DNA of 64,000 bases from Burkholderiales bacterium PBB1 (GCA_002255905.1 NKIN01000001.1:372001-436000), one strand, 5' to 3'; shown: positions 10,064-19,225, counted from the first letter of the stretch. Made by a program: numbers and translations. Notes: generated from the sequence alone by a model not told the origin.

Positions 10064-11269
10064 TCAGGCCGCGAGCGCCGGGCGGGCTCGCCGCGCATGG
10101 GCCGCGAGCGCGGCAATGATCTGCGTGACGTCGTCGTCACTCTGGGCAGCGCTCAGGCTGATGCGCACCAGGCTCAGGCCCGACGGCGTGGCCGGCGGGA
10201 TCATCAGGTTGGTGTAGATGCCCGCGTCGAGCAGGCCTTGCCACAAGGCCAATGCCGCATCGCGCGTGTCGAACACGATGGCTGCCACCGGGCCGGGCGC
10301 GGCTGTACCGAGTCGATAGCCCATCTTGTTCAACTCGCCGTAAACACGCTCTGCATGGCGCCACAGTCGTGCGCGCAATTCGTGGCCCTGCAGCACCTTG
10401 CGCAGGGCCTGGTGGGTCGCTGCGATCACCGGTGGAGGCGGTGACGCCGTGAAGATGTAGGGCCGGCTGACCATGCGCATGAATTCGACCTCCGCATGGC
10501 GGCCGAGACAGAAGCCGCCGACGCCGCCGAGACTCTTGGAGAAGGTGCCGACGATGAAGTCGACCTCGCCCAGCAGATCCTGCGCCTCGCACAGACCCAA
10601 TCCACGCGGCCCGAACACGCCGAACGAATGGGCTTCATCGACCAGCAGCCAGGCACCATGACGCTTCTTGATCTCGACGATCTCGCGCAAAGGCGCGCGG
10701 TCGCCGAGCGTGCTGTACAGGCTTTCGACGACGATCAGCGTGCGGCTGGCTGCCTCGCCCAGGCGTTCCAGACGTCGATCGAGGTTTTCGGGGTCGTTGT
10801 GACGGAAGCGGATCGTCGTCGCGTGGCTGAGTCGGCAACCATCGTGGATGCTGGCGTGGCTATCGGCGTCTACCAGCAGGGTGTCGCCCTCACCGGCCAA
10901 GGCCGACAGCGTGCCGAGGTTGGCCTGGTAGCCCGTCGAGAAAACGATCGCGGTCGGCCATCCGAATGCACTGGCCAGCGAGTGTTCCAGTGCCCGGTGG
11001 CCGGCATAGTTGCCGCTGGCCATGCGCGAGCCCGTGGTGCCGGTGCCCAGTGACTCGATGGCGGCGATTGCCGCGGCGCGGCAGTCTGCGTCGTAGGTCA
11101 GGCCGAGGTAGTTGTTGGTGCCGGCCAGGATCACGCGACGACCGTTGATCGTGGCGGAGGTGGCCGAATGCACCTCGTCCATCGGGGTGGCGATCGGGGC
11201 CACCTGGCTGTTTTCCGCCAGGCTGGACGCCAGACCGCGCTGGACAGCGAATTTATCGAGCAGGCTCAC
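10064..11269 (-). CDS. spt: Serine palmitoyltransferase-type alpha-oxoamine synthase
   Basis: This 401-residue PLP enzyme of the alpha-oxoamine synthase family starts at a GTG at 11269 that overlaps the ACP stop (GTGA). The PLP lysine is K245 in GTFSKSLGGVGG, the cofactor aspartate lies in DEAHSFGVFG (211-220), and His138 in DADSHASI stacks on the ring. The family also includes KBL and BioF. The choice of serine palmitoyltransferase rests on context: it is coupled to a private ACP and an acyl-ACP ligase, as in the Caulobacter and Sphingomonas sphingolipid loci. The expected reaction is serine plus fatty acyl-ACP to 3-ketosphinganine, in the cytoplasm. A BioF role is unlikely because no other biotin gene is nearby. 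Confidence 0.85.
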   Translation of the reverse strand: MSLLDKFAVQRGLASSLAENSQVAPIATPMDEVHSATSATINGRRVILAGTNNYLGLTYDADCRAAAIAAIESLGTGTTGSRMASGNYAGHRALEHSLASAFGWPTAIVFSTGYQANLGTLSALAGEGDTLLVDADSHASIHDGCRLSHATTIRFRHNDPENLDRRLERLGEAASRTLIVVESLYSTLGDRAPLREIVEIKKRHGAWLLVDEAHSFGVFGPRGLGLCEAQDLLGEVDFIVGTFSKSLGGVGGFCLGRHAEVEFMRMVSRPYIFTASPPPPVIAATHQALRKVLQGHELRARLWRHAERVYGELNKMGYRLGTAAPGPVAAIVFDTRDAALALWQGLLDAGIYTNLMIPPATPSGLSLVRISLSAAQSDDDVTQIIAALAAHARRARPALAA

Positions 11270-11559
11270 GGGGCCCCATGCTTGAGTTGCACGATGCCAG
11301 CACAGAGCTCGTCGATGGTGCGAGCCTGAGCCATGGTTTCCACTGGAATCGACAGATCGAGGCGATCTTCGATCTCCATCACCAGGTCCATGACTTCAGC
11401 CGAATCGAGATCGGCTTCCTGGGCCAGATCCGCGTCGCCTCGGATGCTGACGGCATCAGGGCGAATCACGCTCAGGGCTTCGCGAATGGTCGATTCGACC
11501 GACGCTGCCGTTTCGTTCAAGGAGGAGGGTTCCACTGCTGGTCCGGACAACACGCTCAC
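11266..11559 (-). CDS. Dedicated acyl carrier protein for sphingoid-base synthesis
   Basis: This 97-residue ACP starts at a GTG at 11559 and is coupled to both neighbours by GTGA overlaps. The phosphopantetheine serine lies in EADLDSAEVMDLVMEIEDRL, a good match to the DSL-type motif with Leu replaced by Ala. The body is acidic and helical, and an N-terminal extension of about 25 residues is not typical of housekeeping AcpP. In Caulobacter an equivalent ACP supplies acyl chains to serine palmitoyltransferase, and the same is inferred here. Loading would come from the ligase encoded just upstream, and pantetheinylation may come from the Sfp-type PPTase at 16.9 kb. Confidence 0.9.
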   Translation of the reverse strand: MSVLSGPAVEPSSLNETAASVESTIREALSVIRPDAVSIRGDADLAQEADLDSAEVMDLVMEIEDRLDLSIPVETMAQARTIDELCAGIVQLKHGAP

Positions 11560-13367
11560 GATGCTGCGCTTTCAACTTCAATGGGCGCGCGCTTCGGATG
11601 ACCAACGAACCGTCCGCGGGACTCCGTCGTTTCTTCTGCGCTGCGCCGTTCGATGAACTCCTTGCGCGCCGTGCTACGAGACAGCTTGCCCGACGATGTC
11701 CGCGGCAAGGTGTGTGGCGGCACCAGTTCGATCACACAGTGGATGCCGAACTCGGCATGAATCGCCTGCTGAACACGTTCGGCCAGGCTGGCGAGCTTGC
11801 GCGGATCGGCTTCGCGGCACTGAACGACCAGCACGGCGGTTTCATTGCCTTCGTCATCGGTGATCGAAAATGCAGACGCGTCGGTCGGGCGCACTTCAGG
11901 CTCTTGCTCTGCAAGATGCTCCAGATCTTGTGGCCAGATGTTGCGGCCCTTGATGATCATCAGGTCCTTGGCTCGGCCCGTGATGTGCAGCGCGCCGTTG
12001 GCCTGATAGCCGATGTCACCGGTGTCCAGCCAACCGTCGGCTGAGAGCACTTCGCGCGACGCTTCGAGGTTGCCGAAATAGCCCGACATCAAGCTGGCGC
12101 CTCGCAGGTGGATACGGCCGCAACGGCGTTCCGGCAGCGATCGGCCGCGCTCGTCGCGGATCTCCATCTCGTAGCCTGGCAGCGGCTTGCCGCAATCGAT
12201 GAAGGCCTTGCCTTTGGCGCCTGTACCGTCGGCGCTCACCGGGATGGCTTCGCCGTGATGCGCGAGCCGGTCGATGTCGACCACGTCGCTGTGGGCACCG
12301 ACTTCGAGGGGCGCAAAGCTGACGGCCAACGAGCATTCAGCCATTCCGTAGCAGGGCAGGAAGGACTTTTCATCGAAGCCCGCCGAAGCCAGCACCTTGG
12401 CGAACTCGTGCAAGGTTTCCGGATGAATCATCTCGGCGCCCACACCTGCCACGCGCCATGCGGACAGATCCAGCGCTTCGGTGTCAGAAGGCCGCAGGCG
12501 CCGCGCGCAAAGTGTGTAGCCGAATGGCGGGCTGAACGAGATGGTGCATCGGTTCAGCGACATCAGCTTCAGCCACAACCGGGGGCGCATCGCGAAATCG
12601 CGGGTGGGCAGGTAATCGACCGAACGTTGTGTGGCAACGCAGCCCAGCACGATGCCGACCAGACCCATGTCGTGGTAGTAGGGCAGCCAGGAGCAGAAAC
12701 GGTCTTCCGGGGTCAACTGGAAGCCGTGGTTGAAGATGGCGCTCAGGTTGGCCATGACCGCCGACTGGGTGATCATGGTGCCGCGAGGGAAACGGGTACT
12801 GCCCGAGGTGTACTGCAGATAAGCCAGTTCGCTGGGTTCTGGCGGCCGCGGTGTCGTGTCGAGAGCGGGCAGGGCGGAGAAGTCCTGGGCTGTCCCGACC
12901 AGCGTCAACGACAAGCCTTCACTGGCCTCGCGCAGGAAGCCGACGAACTCTTGTGGAGCGAACGCCGCCACCGCCTGGCAGTCCTTCATCAGTTGGCGCA
13001 GGTGTCGAACGTAGGCCTCGCGCCCGCCCAGATGCACCGCGGCTGGCAGCGGCACGGGCACCAGTCCCGCGTACTGGCATGCGTAGAACATCACTGCGAA
13101 GTCGGGGTGCGTGTGCGCGACCAGCGCAAGTCGTTCGCCGCGGCCGAGTGGCGCCAGACGCCGAGCCATCTCGAGCGCTTGCGCCCGGAGTTCCTTGTAC
13201 GGAAGCGTAGCGACCAATGCGCCACGACCATCGTAGTAATTGAAGCCGGAGTCGCCGCCCGCCGCGTAATCAAGTGCCGCAGCCAAGGTCGGAAAGTCCG
13301 CGCTGCGCAGTTCGAGGCCGCTCGCGGTTGGGGTCACACAGGCGTGGGAAGGTGCCGCAGCATTCAC
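11556..13367 (-). CDS. Fatty acyl-AMP ligase/acyl-ACP synthetase for the sphingolipid ACP
   Basis: The start chosen is GTG at 13367 because AGAGGTG sits six bases upstream, giving 603 residues. Motifs of the acyl-adenylate family are clear: LQYTSGSTRFPRGT (TSGST at 187-191), PYYHDMGLVG, PCYGMAECSLAVSF, GWLDTGDIGY and the C-terminal GKLSRS. The YHDMG and YGMAE forms are characteristic of FAAL-type enzymes that pass the acyl-AMP to an ACP rather than to CoA. It is coupled to the ACP and Spt genes (GTGA overlaps). Its role should match the acyl-ACP synthetase of the Caulobacter ceramide locus: ATP-dependent loading of a free fatty acid onto the dedicated ACP. Confidence 0.87.
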   Translation of the reverse strand: MNAAAPSHACVTPTASGLELRSADFPTLAAALDYAAGGDSGFNYYDGRGALVATLPYKELRAQALEMARRLAPLGRGERLALVAHTHPDFAVMFYACQYAGLVPVPLPAAVHLGGREAYVRHLRQLMKDCQAVAAFAPQEFVGFLREASEGLSLTLVGTAQDFSALPALDTTPRPPEPSELAYLQYTSGSTRFPRGTMITQSAVMANLSAIFNHGFQLTPEDRFCSWLPYYHDMGLVGIVLGCVATQRSVDYLPTRDFAMRPRLWLKLMSLNRCTISFSPPFGYTLCARRLRPSDTEALDLSAWRVAGVGAEMIHPETLHEFAKVLASAGFDEKSFLPCYGMAECSLAVSFAPLEVGAHSDVVDIDRLAHHGEAIPVSADGTGAKGKAFIDCGKPLPGYEMEIRDERGRSLPERRCGRIHLRGASLMSGYFGNLEASREVLSADGWLDTGDIGYQANGALHITGRAKDLMIIKGRNIWPQDLEHLAEQEPEVRPTDASAFSITDDEGNETAVLVVQCREADPRKLASLAERVQQAIHAEFGIHCVIELVPPHTLPRTSSGKLSRSTARKEFIERRSAEETTESRGRFVGHPKRAPIEVESAAS

Positions 13368-13517
13368 TGGAAACACCTCTGACGGCCATGCTGGCCTCGC
13401 AAGTAATCTTTCAACCCTCACCCTTTCGCACTGCAAGCCTTCAGCCGCTGGGAAATGTAATTTGACCTCGTCCGCGTTGCAATCAAACTGTCATGGTCGG
13501 TACAACATGTTGCGTAA

Positions 13518-13535
13518 AACGCCAATTCAGGCGTT
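13518..13535 (-). terminator. Possible weak intrinsic terminator between the two ligase genes
   Basis: An inverted repeat AACGCC-(6 nt)-GGCGTT lies in the 213-bp gap. Read on the minus strand it ends in GGCGTTTTA, a short T run. It falls 46 bp after the stop of the ligase-ACP gene and upstream of the next ligase gene, so it may separate two transcripts. The stem is short and the T run weak. The rest of the gap shows no feature I can support. Confidence 0.3.
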
Positions 13536-13580
13536 GCGACAGTTGACTGCAACACGCTATTTTGACCGATCGCCGCTGTT

Positions 13581-15536
13581 TCAGGCGGTGGTGGTATCCA
13601 GAAACTCGGCCAGCTGTTCGAGTGTGGGGTAATCGAACAGGTCTGTTACCTGAACGCGCTGCGGAAACTCTCGCTCGATGGCCTCGTGGATGCGAGCCAA
13701 TGTCAGCGAGTTAAGGTCAATCTCGAGCAAGTTGGTCTGTGGAGTCAACACCCGATCGGCAACGAAACCGGCACAGATTGCCTGCAGACGTTGTGCGGTT
13801 GGTGTCCCCGTTCGTTCTTCGGCAGCCCGTCGCTGCGCCAGAAGCCGTTCAATCTCGGACAGCGCTTCGTCGAATTCGCCCCGTTCGAATGCCGCGGCCA
13901 ATGCATAACGCTGCAGTTTTCCGCTGCTGGTTTTTGGGATCTGCTTGACGGGCACCACATGCGCCACCTCCACGCCCGTTTGCTGCAATATCTTGCGTCG
14001 CAACTCCAGCACCTTGGGCAGGAGCTCGGCAATGCCCGCGCGATGGATCACGAAGAATGCCAGCTCCTCGGTGTCGGCCACCGGGTCGCGAACACCTGCG
14101 GCAGCAACACGGTTGGCCTCGATGTCGACCACTTCCGCCGCAATACGCTCCAGATCATGCGGGTAGTGGTTTTGCCCGTTGATGATGACCAGGTCCTTCT
14201 CGCGGCCGGCGATGACGAGTTGTCCATCCCAGATGAAACCCAGATCGCCGGTGTCCAGCCAACCATCGGCCGAGATGATTTCTGCAGAACGTGCGGGATC
14301 CTGGTAGTAGCCCGCAGTGACGTTGTCACCACGGATCAGCAAGCGACCCAGGGTGCGCTCGCCGAGTGTCTCGCCCGCATCGTCGACGATGCGCAACGCG
14401 ACCCCGCTCAGTGGCAGCCCGAGCTTGACCAGCTCCGACACACGGCCTCCATTTAGCGCCTCGTGGCGCACTGGTTCGCCAACCCGCAGCCGGGTAGGAT
14501 CGACGACCACCGTTTCAAGTGGGGTGCCGCGCTGAGCGAAGCTGACGGCGAGGCTCGCCTCAGCCAATCCGTACACGGCGAACATGGCACCGGGCTTCAG
14601 CCCGTGTGGCGCCATCGTGCGCATGAAACGGCGGCAGACTTCGGCGGAGATCGGCTCGGCCCCGTTGAAGATCAGCCGCACGGCAGACAGATCGAGGCCC
14701 TGCGGTGGCCGATGTTCGTATTGCCGCAGGTAGTGCTGGAAGCCGAAGTTCGGTGAACACAGCACGGTGCAGCGCCGTTGGCTCGCCAGGTCCAACCACA
14801 GCAAGGGTCGGCGCGCAAACAGCTCGGTACGCATGATCGCGTGATTGATGCCGCTGGCCAGTTGGGTCAGGTGAAAGCCGATCAGACCCATGTCGTGCGA
14901 CAGCGGCATCCAGCTCATCACCGAATCCTGGTCGGTGAACGCAGCGCCTTCGATGATCGAGGCGATGTTGGCCGCGAGATTGCGGTGCGTGAGCATCACG
15001 CCCTTGGGGTCGCCGGTCGACCCCGACGAGTACTGGATGAAGGCGAGGTCGCTCGGGTCGGGCTGCACGGTCAGGCCAGGCTCGCCGGCAAGGTCTAGTC
15101 CGCCGGCGACCACCGTGCGTGCGCGCAGTTTCTGCCCTTCGCTTTCGAGGTGGTGGGTCGCGATGAATGCATCGAAGCGTTCGAGGCTGGTGGCGTCGAT
15201 GCAGACCAGCGACTGATCGAGCTGAGCGAACACCCGCAGCAGCTTGCGCCAGTGTTCATCGGCGACGCCTGGTGCCAACGGCACCGCCACGATGCCGCCG
15301 AGCACGCAGGCCCAGAACATCTCCACGAAGCGTTCGTTGTCGGCGACGAACAGGATCAGCGTGTCGCCACGCCGGAGGCCACGGCGCTGCAGCGCGCCCA
15401 AGGCGCCGGTGGCGCGCTGGCGCAATCGCCGAAAGCTCATCGTGCGCTGTTCGTTCTCGCCTTCAATGAAGGTGATGTGGCGATCCTCGCGCACGTCGGC
15501 AGGCAGGATCGCGTTGAGGGTTTTGATGGGCGGCAT
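13581..15536 (-). CDS. Fatty acyl-AMP ligase fused to a C-terminal acyl carrier domain
   Basis: This protein is 651 residues from the ATG at 15536; open frame further upstream only re-reads the P450 gene. Residues 1 to about 560 are an acyl-adenylate ligase: FIQYSSGSTGDPKGV (170-180), LSHDMGLIGFHL, YGLAEASLAVSF, GWLDTGDLGF and SSGKLQR. The last 80 residues are an ACP domain with the phosphopantetheine serine at residue 610 (LEIDLNSLTLARI). The enzyme should therefore activate a fatty acid and hold it on its own carrier. It is a second, distinct ligase beside the one coupled to the Spt ACP. A P450 gene ends 11 bp upstream on the same strand, so the tethered acyl chain may be the P450 substrate. 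That link is inferred. Confidence 0.85.
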   Translation of the reverse strand: MPPIKTLNAILPADVREDRHITFIEGENEQRTMSFRRLRQRATGALGALQRRGLRRGDTLILFVADNERFVEMFWACVLGGIVAVPLAPGVADEHWRKLLRVFAQLDQSLVCIDATSLERFDAFIATHHLESEGQKLRARTVVAGGLDLAGEPGLTVQPDPSDLAFIQYSSGSTGDPKGVMLTHRNLAANIASIIEGAAFTDQDSVMSWMPLSHDMGLIGFHLTQLASGINHAIMRTELFARRPLLWLDLASQRRCTVLCSPNFGFQHYLRQYEHRPPQGLDLSAVRLIFNGAEPISAEVCRRFMRTMAPHGLKPGAMFAVYGLAEASLAVSFAQRGTPLETVVVDPTRLRVGEPVRHEALNGGRVSELVKLGLPLSGVALRIVDDAGETLGERTLGRLLIRGDNVTAGYYQDPARSAEIISADGWLDTGDLGFIWDGQLVIAGREKDLVIINGQNHYPHDLERIAAEVVDIEANRVAAAGVRDPVADTEELAFFVIHRAGIAELLPKVLELRRKILQQTGVEVAHVVPVKQIPKTSSGKLQRYALAAAFERGEFDEALSEIERLLAQRRAAEERTGTPTAQRLQAICAGFVADRVLTPQTNLLEIDLNSLTLARIHEAIEREFPQRVQVTDLFDYPTLEQLAEFLDTTTA

Positions 15537-15547
15537 GTGAGTTTTTT

Positions 15548-16852
15548 TCAGCGCGCCACAAGACGCATTTGAAGGTCGTGACGGGAGCGCAGGTTGACCT
15601 GAAATTCTGCCGCGGGTGGAACGGTGCCGGTGTACTCCAAATGGAAGCGATCGGCCACCATCGCGAGGTGCATCGTCATCTCGGCCATCGCAAAGGTGGC
15701 GCCGATGCAATAGCGCGGTCCGGCAGAAAACGGCAGGTAGGCGAAGCGATGGCGAGCCTCGACCGCGGCTGGCTCGAAGCGCAGCGGATCGAAGGCTTCT
15801 GGCTGATCCCAATGCACCGTCTGCCGATGCAACAGGTAGGGGCAGATGAAGACATCGGTGCCCGCTGGCACATGAAAACCACCCAGCACGTCATCGGCGA
15901 GGGCACGCCGTGTGAACAGCCACCCCGGTGGATACAGACGCAAGGCTTCCTGCAGCACCTGTTCGATGTACGGGTGGGTGGCGGCAGCCTCTTCCCCCGA
16001 CCCTGGCACCTGCGGCCGGTTGGCGATGGCCGCGTGCAGCCGGGTTTCGACCTCCGGGTTCTGCGACAACAGGTACCAGGTCCAGTTGAGCGCGCTGGCG
16101 GTGGTTTCGTGGCCGGCAACGATCAGCGTCATCAGTTCGTCCAGCAGCGCGCGGTCGGGCATCGCCTCGCCGCTGTCGCGATCGCGGACTTCCATCAGCG
16201 TCGACAGCAGGTCCATCTCGATGCGTTGCTCCTGGCGCCGGGCCGCGATCATGGCCAGCACATGATGGGTCAGGGCGCGGAATTTCGCGGCAAATGGCAG
16301 ATCTCGGCGAGTCTCGCTGGTCAGCAAATCGAAAGGATTGGAGCCCTTGGCGTCGATCAGGCGATCGAGGTCGGTGCCGAACAAGGCGCGCAGCACGATG
16401 TTGAGCGCCAGCTCGCTCAGGTCGTGCGTCAGATTCACGGTTTCACCGCGTGATGCGCAGCCACTCCAGCGCTCGATCAGCTCGACATTGGCGCTGTGCA
16501 TCAGCGCCGTGAAACTGCGGATCACCTGACTGTGGAAGGCGGGTTGCACCAGGCGCCGCTGTCGTGACCACAGCTCGCCTTCGCTGGCCATGAGCCCGTT
16601 GCCGAGCAGCACGCGCACGCGCTCGATACCGATGCCCTTGATGTAGTTGCCGCGATTGGTCTGCAACACGCGACGGATGTCGTCGGCGTTCAGGATCACC
16701 AGGTTGTCGTTGCTGCGGCTTTGCGAGGTGAGACGAAAGGTGTCGCCATAACGCTGAGACAGGTCCAGCAGCAGGCTCGCGCTCTCGTCGTTGGCGTCAA
16801 GGTCGTGGCGCTGTGATGGGCCGGGGGCCAGCACTTCCTGAACCATAATCAT
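15548..16852 (-). CDS. Cytochrome P450, candidate fatty-acyl or sphingoid hydroxylase
   Basis: This 434-residue P450 is complete. It has the I-helix motif AGHETTAS, the ExxR motif EALR, and the heme-binding loop FSAGPRYCIGATFA with Cys382 as the iron ligand. There is no membrane anchor or fused reductase, so it needs external redox partners, none of which lie in this window. The WSRQRRLVQPAFH segment and overall layout resemble bacterial P450s close to the CYP4/CYP102 fatty-acid group. Its placement next to an ACP-fused ligase within a ceramide locus suggests hydroxylation of an acyl chain or sphingoid base. The substrate is not established. The start is only 27 bp from the divergent PPTase start. 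Confidence 0.87.
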   Translation of the reverse strand: MIMVQEVLAPGPSQRHDLDANDESASLLLDLSQRYGDTFRLTSQSRSNDNLVILNADDIRRVLQTNRGNYIKGIGIERVRVLLGNGLMASEGELWSRQRRLVQPAFHSQVIRSFTALMHSANVELIERWSGCASRGETVNLTHDLSELALNIVLRALFGTDLDRLIDAKGSNPFDLLTSETRRDLPFAAKFRALTHHVLAMIAARRQEQRIEMDLLSTLMEVRDRDSGEAMPDRALLDELMTLIVAGHETTASALNWTWYLLSQNPEVETRLHAAIANRPQVPGSGEEAAATHPYIEQVLQEALRLYPPGWLFTRRALADDVLGGFHVPAGTDVFICPYLLHRQTVHWDQPEAFDPLRFEPAAVEARHRFAYLPFSAGPRYCIGATFAMAEMTMHLAMVADRFHLEYTGTVPPAAEFQVNLRSRHDLQMRLVAR

Positions 16853-16879
16853 TTTCTGTTTCGACCCTCAAATTGTGTC

Positions 16880-17584
16880 ATGCAGACGACAGGCACCCAT
16901 GCGATGACTGTGTCGGTGCTGATCACCCCCGAGTTCTCGTTGTCGACCCGACTGGAAGCACAGTGGCTGCAGGATCTGCCGCCGCCTCGGCGCGCTCAGA
17001 TCAGTGCCTGGCCTGATGCGCAGGCGCGCCATCGTTCCCTGATTGGCAGCCGGCTTTTGAAGCATGGGCTGCGCAAGCTCGGCTGTGCGGGTGACGTGCT
17101 TGCCACGTTGCGCTATCCCCCGACATCGCGGCCCACGCTGGCGTTGCCGGTTGATTTCAGCCTCTCGCATGGCGAAGGGCGCGTGGTCTGCGCGATATCG
17201 ACGCAAGGCGCGGTCGGTATCGACGTCGAGCGCGTGGGCCAGCTGGTTGCAGAAGAGTTCCACCTGTACCTGAGTGCGGCCGAGAGGGCCTGGGCAGGGC
17301 GCAGTTCAAGGCGCTTCTATTCGGTGTGGACCCGCAAGGAAGCAGTGGTCAAGGCCGCCAGCGAACAGGGTCTGCGAGAGGTCGCACGGGTCGACACGAC
17401 GCCCGGTGAGCGCATGGCCAGCTATGGCGGGCGCCCGTGGCACACCTTCGCGGTGCCGGTGGGCCGGCGGCATGTGGCCCATCTGGCGTTGGCGGAATTG
17501 CCCACAGAACTGATTTTTCGCCGCGTGGCCAGGTCGGTGTTGGAACACGGCACATCGACAACCGCCACCGCCTTGGTACGGTAA
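16880..17584 (+). CDS. Sfp-type 4'-phosphopantetheinyl transferase
   Basis: This protein has 234 residues; an ATG at 16904 is an alternative start with an AGG at a plausible distance. Family motifs are present: FSLSHGEGRVVCAI, the Mg-binding GIDVERV and FYSVWTRKEAVVKAASE. Sfp-type enzymes transfer phosphopantetheine from CoA to a serine on carrier proteins. The likely clients are the stand-alone ACP at 11.3 kb and the carrier domain at residue 610 of the ligase fusion, which a housekeeping AcpS may not recognise. It is transcribed divergently from the P450 and is followed 23 bp later by a nucleotidyltransferase gene. Confidence 0.9.
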   Translation: MQTTGTHAMTVSVLITPEFSLSTRLEAQWLQDLPPPRRAQISAWPDAQARHRSLIGSRLLKHGLRKLGCAGDVLATLRYPPTSRPTLALPVDFSLSHGEGRVVCAISTQGAVGIDVERVGQLVAEEFHLYLSAAERAWAGRSSRRFYSVWTRKEAVVKAASEQGLREVARVDTTPGERMASYGGRPWHTFAVPVGRRHVAHLALAELPTELIFRRVARSVLEHGTSTTATALVR

Positions 17585-17607
17585 GCTTGTCGGTTGATTA
17601 CCGTACT

Positions 17608-18396
17608 GTGAAAGTCCGCAACGTGACCAGACCTCATCGCGCCATCATCCTCAGTGCCGGACAAGGCAGTCGCCTGTTGCCGTTGACGGCCCAAATGCCC
17701 AAGTGCCTGATCGATCTCGGAGGGCGCAGCATGCTGGAATGGCAGCTGCGCGCACTCGATCAGATGGGCGTCGCCGAGGCGGTGGTGGTGACGGGTTTCT
17801 ATCCGGATCTGGTCGAGGCCGAACTGAAGCGTCTAGCGCTGAGCCAGCTGCGCGTGCGCACGCTCTACAACCCGTTCTACAAGCTGGCCGATAACCTCGC
17901 CAGCTGCTGGATGGCACGTGCCGAGCTGAGCGGGCCGTGCATGATCCTCAATGGCGACACGCTGTTTGAGCCTGAGATTGCAGGCCGCTTGCTGGCGGCC
18001 CCCAGCGCGCCGATCACCGTCACCATCGACCGCAAGGCCGCGTACGACGCTGACGACATGAAGGTCGAGACCGACGGCGATCGCCTCCGCGCGATCGGCA
18101 AGACGCTGAGTTCCGATCGCGTCAACGGTGAGTCGATCGGTTTCCTCCGTTTTGATGCCGACGGTGCGGCGCTGTTCGTCGCCGAGCTCGAGCGCACGAT
18201 GCGCACCCCCGAAGGCCCGGGCCTGTGGTACCTCTCGGCCATCAACCGCCTTGCCAATGCAGGTGCCGATGTGCGTGTCGTCTCGATCGAAGGCCTGTCG
18301 TGGGGCGAGCTCGATTTCCCAGCGGATCTGGTGCAAGTCCGAGAGTTGGCTTCGAGTTGGCAGCCGCAGAAGCAGGCGGCTTCGACGCCTGCCTGA
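17608..18396 (+). CDS. Nucleotidyltransferase (GT-A fold), candidate phospho-alcohol cytidylyltransferase
   Basis: The start is uncertain; GTG at 17608 is the first reasonable codon after the PPTase stop and gives about 262 residues. The N-terminus has the sugar/alcohol-phosphate nucleotidyltransferase signature AIILSAGQGSRLLPLT, PKCLIDLGG and later the metal-binding LNGDTLFE. The segment NPFYKLADNLASCW resembles LicC-type and inositol-1-phosphate cytidylyltransferases, which activate a phosphorylated alcohol with CTP. Two CDP-alcohol phosphotransferases nearby could use such a product. The choice between CTP and another nucleotide, and the alcohol itself, are inference. Confidence 0.75.
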   Translation: MKVRNVTRPHRAIILSAGQGSRLLPLTAQMPKCLIDLGGRSMLEWQLRALDQMGVAEAVVVTGFYPDLVEAELKRLALSQLRVRTLYNPFYKLADNLASCWMARAELSGPCMILNGDTLFEPEIAGRLLAAPSAPITVTIDRKAAYDADDMKVETDGDRLRAIGKTLSSDRVNGESIGFLRFDADGAALFVAELERTMRTPEGPGLWYLSAINRLANAGADVRVVSIEGLSWGELDFPADLVQVRELASSWQPQKQAASTPA

Positions 18397-18448
18397 CGGG
18401 GCTGCAGCGCCCTGACACGCGCTGGCCAACCTCGGCCACGGTTCCGTA

Positions 18449-19225
18449 TCAGCGACTGACCAGTTCGCGCACCAGATCCAGGTCGGCGGGCTTGTCCACG
18501 TCGATTGCAGACTGGCCGTCGCGCAGGGCCACGATTGCGAGCTTGGCGCCCCCGGCCAATGTGCCGAGCCGGGCCGTGGCGGCCGAGAGCGAGAGTCTCC
18601 CAAGGCGGTAGCGCAACGCGAACAGCCAGCCCAGGCGCTGCATCATCCGCAGCGGCTCCTTGCGATGCTGCTCGAGCTCGCGCCAGAGTTCAATCACACC
18701 GACCGCGGCCGGCCGCGACATCAGGAACAGGTTGCAACCCGAGTAATCGCCGTCGGCAAAGCGCAGCCAAGTGCGTCGTGTGTTCGGAGCGGCCGCCTCG
18801 ACTGCGGCACGCCCCGCCAGCGCGGCGGTGACGTCGGCGTTTGCGGGGCAGGCGGCCATGAATTCGGTCAGCCAGCCCGTTTGCAGCAAGGCGTGGTCGG
18901 CGGTTGTGACCAGCAGTGGCACGCCGAGGCTGGCGAGTGCCGCAGCGACCGTGGCGCTGGGGCCCGAGGCGGTGTCCATGGTCGACAGCGGCTTGCCGAG
19001 CACCGCTGGCTGCAGTTCGGGCAGGTCACGCAACAACTCCGGTCGCTCGATCGCGACGACGATGCGTGTGACTTGCGGCAGTGCAGCGAGGGCGCTCACC
19101 ACCCGTTCGATCATCGTGCGGCCGCCCACCTCGATCAGGGCCTTGTGGCTCACGCCGGCATAGGCCGCCAGCGGGTCGCCGCCAGAACGGGTGCCGGCCA
19201 GCACCAGCGCGGTCAATGCCGTCAC
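18449..19225 (-). CDS. MobA-like nucleotidyltransferase in the ceramide-synthase operon
   Basis: The start is GTG at 19225, overlapping the ceramide-synthase stop (GTGA), and gives 258 residues. The N-terminus is an NTP-transferase loop, ALVLAGTRSGGDPLA, followed by HKALIEVGGRTMIERV and VTTADHALL, where the usual second aspartate motif is written TADH. This is the MobA-like NTP transferase fold. It is the last gene of a seven-gene minus-strand operon running from 25279. Together with the plus-strand gene at 17.6 kb it makes two candidate activators of head-group alcohols. No substrate can be read from the sequence. Confidence 0.7.
   Translation of the reverse strand: MTALTALVLAGTRSGGDPLAAYAGVSHKALIEVGGRTMIERVVSALAALPQVTRIVVAIERPELLRDLPELQPAVLGKPLSTMDTASGPSATVAAALASLGVPLLVTTADHALLQTGWLTEFMAACPANADVTAALAGRAAVEAAAPNTRRTWLRFADGDYSGCNLFLMSRPAAVGVIELWRELEQHRKEPLRMMQRLGWLFALRYRLGRLSLSAATARLGTLAGGAKLAIVALRDGQSAIDVDKPADLDLVRELVSR

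Noticed and set aside
10064-11269. BioF or KBL instead of serine palmitoyltransferase
   Set aside because: Sequence motifs alone fit all three, but coupling to a private ACP and an acyl-ACP ligase plus a ceramide-synthase-like gene nearby favours sphingoid-base synthesis. No bio or tdh gene is present.
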